Part shown: positions 59,630 through 64,000 of the stretch, in pieces | How the letters are laid out: every line of letters starts with the position of its first letter | How positions within the stretch are numbered: the first letter of the stretch is position 1 | From: Ophioderma brevispina | Taxonomy: Eukaryota > Echinodermata > Ophiuroidea > Amphilepidida > Ophiodermatidae | Length of the DNA stretch: 64,000 bases | Assembly: GCA_023653785.1 (NCBI GenBank) | Contig: JAMKCH010012697.1 | Span: 1 to 64,000, forward strand | Reading direction: 5' to 3' | Notes under the pieces: generated by a model | The model's database searches: none | What the model saw: only the letters and a program-made list of their open reading frames with translations | Told to the model about the DNA's origin: nothing | Made by a program: the position numbers and the translations under genes

Positions 59630-60849
59630 GATCATGGTAGCCATTACATGTGCACCCCTACCCCAATTCAGTAAGCATACAAATCTACAATTTTAGGTGA
59701 TATGGCAACCCTAAATATCAGTCATTCCTTCGCCAAACTACACAGCTTCTCCTCAGGCGTTAACTGCACAAGTTTTATTTTTCTCAAATTTTACTTAGGT
59801 GCTCAAAAAACAGTTTTTTGGAGATATTTCAACCCCTGGCGTAGCAGCCGCCGTTTAGTTAGGGCAGGTACATGCATTAGAGAGGGGTGCAACATATATG
59901 TGAGAATCAGCTTTGGAGTCACTTTCTGCTAGGCATGAGCGGTATTGTTGTTGCATCGTGCCCCGTGTTGCAACCGGCCCCGGTCTCCCCTACTGGTCAC
60001 AACCAAAGTGTATAGACCCTGTGCAAATACCAATTGACAACTGGGTAATTGGAATGTTTCTGGGATTTAATGACAGGTGTATGTAATGTTCTCCAGCAAG
60101 TAGCGTAAGTCTTTGGTCCAATCGATTGTATTTAAGCCGATTGAGAGGAATAGGCGGTTGAACAGGTTATCTTTTGAAGCAGCAGTCGAACCACCTCCTT
60201 CTTTCTCATCTTCTCTGTAGTCACTAAATAGACAACTAGATTTTACTTTAAGATATGTTAGAACACCAATAACGATACAGTTTACCGTAAGTCCATTAGA
60301 ATAAGGTTCCACATATCCAATCCTCGGCGATAATCGTCACAGAAATCGGCGAAGAAAACGAATTTCCCGATGCACGCACGGCGGGGCGCACGGGGAAAAA
60401 CAAGGGTAAAATCTAAAAATTATCAACCGAAAATCGTCGCAAAAAATCAGTGGATAATACTGTCTAAGTTTATATGATAAATAATCATAATAAAAGTATA
60501 TAAAGGCGTGTTTAACTGGTCCTCGCTACAGAGTAGACAACGCGACTTGTAAAAATACTACCGTTGCTTAAGGCAGGGCCGTCGCTAGACATTTTGTCAG
60601 GGGGGGTGTAAAGTGAAGAAATGTTATTGCTGCAGTAAGAGTCCTCGGAAGCATAGTGAGCGAATAAAACAATAGCCTACAACTAACGGCGCACGGTTCG
60701 GGCCCACTTAAGGGCCGTTGAAAATTGTCCTAAGTAGATGCTCTTACAGACCATTTTTTCTTGACTCTTTTAACTGCACCCCGAGTGGTCCTTGAACGCA
60801 AACGAAAGCCCTGAATGGGTTGGGTACAGTGGCCCGCTTTAGGGCCCCT

Positions 60850-61440
60850 TGCAGGGGCAGAGCCCCTTGCGGGTCCAGGGCGAGCCCCCGGAAGTCTCTT
60901 TGGAGTTAATGCTATTCAGAACCTTCAACATGACCACTGTTTTGAGGGTTATTCAAGTAAAGACCCCAGTAAAGACGGTTTTCTAACTTTGCTCACATGA
61001 GACGGGCAGTATAACATGTATAAGCTGTACTGCCAAATAGATTGCATATAGCGAGTCCAATGTTATTTAATTGGTTTGGTGGCAGGAGCATAGCCCTTCT
61101 GGGGTGCCCCAGGGGGCGAAGCCCCCGGAAGCTTATTGTATTTCAGCTATTCAGTACCTTCAAGATTACCACTTTTTGAGGGGTAATGGTAACCAATTCA
61201 AAGAAACTGGTTTCTTAATTTGCTCACTGATACGGGCAGTATAGCTTGTACCGCCGAGGGAACTAATACTAGGTATAGCTAGCGCCAATTTCTTTAAAAA
61301 ACGATACGGGTGCAATGAGCAGAGCCCCTGCGCTGGCCTGCCGGAGTTCAGGGGCGGAGCCCCCCCGACCTTCTTGATTTTACCTATTAAGAAAGGTATT
61401 TTTGAAGGTTACTTATAGTAATAAGGTGGATGGCCCATGA
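60850..61440. repeat. 236-bp tandem repeat, two full units and one partial
   Basis: Each unit carries a G/C hairpin (GGGCGAGCCCCCGGAAG at about 60878, GGGGGCGAAGCCCCCGGAAG at 61112, GGGGCGGAGCCCCCCC at 61350), followed in the first two by ATTCAG.ACCTTCAA, a TTTTGAGGG block, TTGCTCAC and ACGGGCAGTATA..TGTAC.GCC. Spacing is about 234-238 bases. The frame at 60815-61000 is translated from the repeat and is not a gene. Confidence 0.8.
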
Positions 61441-63289
61441 TAGAATCTACTGAACATTTCCCCAAGATTTCGTGTAAACATGCTTCATCGATAGAATCCC
61501 ATATCAAACAATAAAAAAATGGGTCAACGGTACTAGTTTTTTGAGAAACAAGTCCAATCCAAGGACCCTGTTTTTTAAAGCTTTTTTACCTAAATTTGAC
61601 ACAAGTCTATTGAAAATTCACTTTTTGTTGATACATTTTTTTGAATTATTACGAAAAAATCGGGCTCGATAACTTTTTTTTGAAAATTTGAATAAAAGTT
61701 GCGCATTTATAAAATCTTTCGATACTAAAGAAAAAATAGGTGTCACGGTTCTACTTTTTTGTTATTTAAAAAGAAACACGTTTTTTGTGATTCAAACTAA
61801 ACATTGCGACATTACGGTGTTGCCAAGCGTCGTATATACTACGCACTGGAGACCGGTGTAACTGACGCGAGTACCAAAAGGCGGCTCAAAAAGTTGACGC
61901 AACATTTTTAAACTTTGTCGATTGTTACAAGTCCTATCTGCATAAATCAAGCCAAGTATACAGGATTTCAATTGAGATTTTATTTCGTAGCCTCAAAAAA
62001 CAACACGCCGTCTGTGAGAATTTGAACTGTAAAGTGCATATAGGCCTACGGTTACACAATTAATAAAACGTTTATTTTTAACAATCTTTTGAATTGTTTC
62101 CTATCTGATGAAAGTTTGATCATTTCTTCTTCGCTTTGTCTTCTATTGGTATTATTTTTTATAATTTTAGAGAAAATCTCGCACTAACCATTCAGTAGTT
62201 CATTATGCCTTTTTTAAAAAACACGAAATAAAAATTTGAAGAACACTTTCCCGTTTCGTAGATTTTCATTTTGCTGTAGGCCCCTATGCCGTTATAACTA
62301 TCTGTTTATTGTAGTTCTTATACGTTCTCCTTTTCAAAATTAAACAATATTCCATCTTCTATTACAGATGGATGCCGGCAAACATTTATTTACGGTAAGA
62401 GGGATCATTCAGTTCTGTCGATGGGGGGAGGGGTGCGATATAGGCATATGTCAGTGATCAGATCACCCCCCCCTATGATATTCGAACATTTGCATCAATG
62501 CATGATTGTCCACAGAAAGTACAAATGACATTGAACACTACATAGCCTAATATGTAGCTTGTACAGGCGGTGTTTGGACGAACGAATATTGTAAAACTTA
62601 AAATTTTGGAAGCATTTGACCATATTGAGCTATAAGATCATGACCTCCCTAGGCATGTTACATTTTATGATGTACAATATGTGAGCTGTACAGTGTAAAT
62701 GAAATGTTAGAAAGTATGCACAAAGACACGTTTAGATTAGGGTGGGGTCTGGGACACGTCTAGCCTATACAGTATTACTAACAAAGCGCTCACTTTTGTT
62801 CTTAGCGTACGCGTAAATGGATGTGGCGCAAATAGTACGCTCACCTGGAAAAATACTTAGACGCTGTGCGTTGCATCCAGAAGTGCGCATACAAAAATTG
62901 TCCGTTGGCACAAAATCAAATTGAGCGCGTACGGTACGGGGCGCATGGACCGTCCACCTTACTTCAAATGACAGCCAGTAGACCTATAAGTTTATGGCGC
63001 GGGAAGTAGGGAATCGATCCCTACCAATTTTTTCTTGACCACTTCAGCCCCCGACTGAAAATTCCCCTTATTCTGGTAGACCAAACTTGGGGAATGGCCC
63101 ATGGCTCCCCTCGTGTTTTCTCAAATTTATTTGACACATTTTGATCACAAGTACTGTTGGCACATTAACAATTCATGATTACCGTTGGTTAGCCTGGAAC
63201 CAAATAAATTGGCTTGAGGGGAAGCAACATATTTGTGATATTTGGATTTATGTTAAGTCTGGAGTCCAATCTCAGCGTTCTGATCATTC
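61441..63289. other. Unrecognised stretch
   Basis: AT-rich with no supported gene. Around 62740-62990 it is somewhat more G+C-rich, with repeated GCGTACG/TACGC words (GCGTACGCG, GTACGCTC, GCGCGTACGG), possibly a promoter region or degraded repeat. Confidence 0.35.
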
Positions 63290-63427
63290 CCTGTTGTTTA
63301 TTCTTACTTCCCATTCTCGCTTTTTCTCTTTCTGTTTCCCTCTTTCTTTTCTCTTTCTCCTTTCCTTCTCTTCCTTCCTTTTTCTTCTCTTTTGAGGATA
63401 GCTGGGGGGGGGATGTTCCCCCCCACA
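63290..63427 (+). repeat. Polypyrimidine tract followed by G9/C7 hairpin
   Basis: About 100 bases of C and T, then AGCTGGGGGGGGG and TTCCCCCCCCACAC. Same layout as 44999-45180. Overlapping frames on both strands here are low-complexity translations. Confidence 0.6.
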
Positions 63428-63477
63428 CTCACCCATGGCGACGGGCACATGGATTAAGGTCGATATGGAACTGGTTT

Positions 63478-63602
63478 CACAAACCACGTCGGTATCAGTC
63501 GGAAGCAAAACGAGAATGCGCGGCCGATGATCCGATCGAACATGGCGGCCGGTGACATCACATCAACCGGGCCGGAAGATTCTATTTTATAAAGAGAGGT
63601 GT
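63478..63602 (+). promoter_or_regulatory. Dispersed promoter-like module, copy 2
   Basis: Partner of 12860-12985, with CGGAAGCAAAACGAGAAT, GGTGACATCA, GGGCCGGAAG and TCTATTTTATAAA (63581-63593) in the same order and spacing. The copies share the TATA-like and ETS-like elements exactly and differ between them. Two palindromes follow within 60 bases. Confidence 0.45.
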
Positions 63603-63606
63603 TTAC

Positions 63607-63657
63607 GTAGCCGTATACGGCTACTTAACCCCAGGGTTGCGTAGCCGTATACGGCTA
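63607..63657. promoter_or_regulatory. Two perfect palindromes around AGCCGTATACGGCT
   Basis: GTAGCCGTATACGGCTAC (63607-63624, 18 bases) and TAGCCGTATACGGCTA (63642-63657, 16 bases) are self-complementary and 34 bases apart. They lie just downstream of the TATA-like motif, where a dimeric regulator could act, or form stem-loops in a transcript. The 13-kb copy of the module lacks them. Confidence 0.6.
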
Positions 63658-64000
63658 TATAACCAAACCAGGCCCTGTGGTTAGGTAGCCATAGGTAGCG
63701 TCGCGTGTCAACAGTGGATCGGTTATTTTGCCGGACACAGTATGGTTGACGAACGTAACCATAATCGCCCCAAGAAGAAAGCAAAATTCGTGATATTTAC
63801 GCAGTGAGTTGTGTCATTATAAAAATGTGAAATTATTATTGGCTTTTAGGAATTACGATCACAATAGTCAGTTCGCGGACTTACGATCCTATTGTTGGTG
63901 ACAAAAATTAATTAACGCAATAGATGCTTCTGCTGTTGCAACTCCCCTCAGGAGGTGTTACAACATATGACTGTGTGACGAGGGGAAATTTTGAAATGTA
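63658..64000. other. Window end, nothing recognised
   Basis: Contains GTTGCAACTCCCCTCAGGAGG, reminiscent of the GTTGCAAC elements, near 63935. No gene supported. Confidence 0.35.

Larger units (their letters stand above)
55070..59993. mobile_element. Element bounded by TAGGGGAGACCGGGG...GTTGCAAC inverted ends
   Basis: Left end GTAGGGGAGACCGGGGCC then GGTTGCAAC (55070-55096; repeated at about 55432, 56875 and 57230 by tandem duplication) is the exact complement of 59967-59993 over 27 bases. Subterminal GTTGCAAC/GGGGTCAGTTGCAAC motifs recur (about 55645, 55670, 59600, 59968). CTG flanks both outer ends when the terminus is taken as TAGGGGAG, a possible 3-bp target duplication. The copy A equivalent is about 49785-52410. 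No transposase frame is found, so it is non-autonomous. The superfamily is uncertain; the ends recall CACTA-type elements. Confidence 0.55.
53147..60676. repeat. Large direct duplication, copy B
   Basis: Same order as copy A but cleaner, with a SINE (53661-53856), a 1.8-kb internal tandem duplication and hairpin-element halves. Net of these extras it is slightly shorter than copy A, because A is padded with small insertions. Confidence 0.93.

Noticed and set aside
60815..61000. ORF with GPLAGAEPLAGPGRAPG composition
   Set aside because: Derived from the G/C-hairpin tandem repeat and not conserved between units.
63141..63555. Overlapping plus and minus ORFs rich in S, F, L or K, E, R
   Set aside because: Translations of a polypyrimidine tract on either strand.
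1..64000. tRNA, rRNA or snRNA genes
   Set aside because: No cloverleaf with proper A and B boxes (GGTTCGANTCC-type) and no rRNA core sequences were seen by eye. A covariance-model scan would be needed to exclude small RNAs.

Overview
This is eukaryotic, intron- and repeat-rich nuclear DNA, most likely from a marine invertebrate. I lean to a deuterostome such as an echinoderm, because the palindromic octamer TAGGCCTA and its fragments recur and because of the types of LINE, SINE and MITE present. That assignment is an inference and is not firm. There is no operon structure, rRNA, recognisable tRNA or CRISPR array, and no host gene that I can name. Most open frames are chance frames in AT-rich sequence.

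Layout. 1-8.9 kb is AT-rich and mostly unrecognised. It holds a few weak exon candidates, including a 36-codon minus-strand ORF at 6.1 kb behind a YY1-like site. 8.9-10.3 kb holds a 556-bp duplication joined through an A20 run. 12.8-13.0 kb holds a TATA/ETS-like module that recurs at 63.5 kb. 15.1-21.9 kb is a nested retrotransposon: a decayed minus-strand LINE (ORF1 with SGNH-like and zinc-knuckle parts; ORF2 with endonuclease and reverse transcriptase) is split by a 5'-truncated plus-strand L1-like element ending in a poly(A) tail. 22-27 kb has MITE-like repeats. 27.2-31.3 kb is one imperfect palindrome of about 4.1 kb whose arms carry inverted copies of a decayed coding segment. 33.4-37.4 kb is a 1.9-2.0 kb direct duplication. 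39.8-40.4 kb is another LINE fragment, next to a T-run plus G-run of 115 bases. 40.6-46.9 kb is an inverted-repeat structure (arms about 1 kb, core 4.2 kb).

46.98-60.68 kb is a direct duplication of a roughly 6-kb block (copy A, then copy B). A differs from B mainly by scattered short insertions, by lacking a SINE and a hairpin-ended element present in B, and by a private 0.8-kb insertion. B also holds a 1.8-kb tandem duplication with joins at runs of exactly 24 A. The pattern resembles two haplotypes placed end to end, one of them poorly error-corrected, so part of the apparent duplication may be assembly artefact. 60.8-61.4 kb has a 236-bp tandem repeat with a G/C hairpin. 63.3-63.7 kb has a polypyrimidine tract, the second promoter-like module and two perfect palindromes.

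The only inferable interplay is between mobile elements: one LINE inserted into another, small elements nested in larger ones, and presence/absence polymorphism. I found no convincing undescribed functional system. The items most worth checking are the 4.1-kb palindrome, the GTCGGGTCGC hairpin element with its DR1 motif, the 63.6-kb promoter-like module with palindromes, and the poly(A)-joined duplications.
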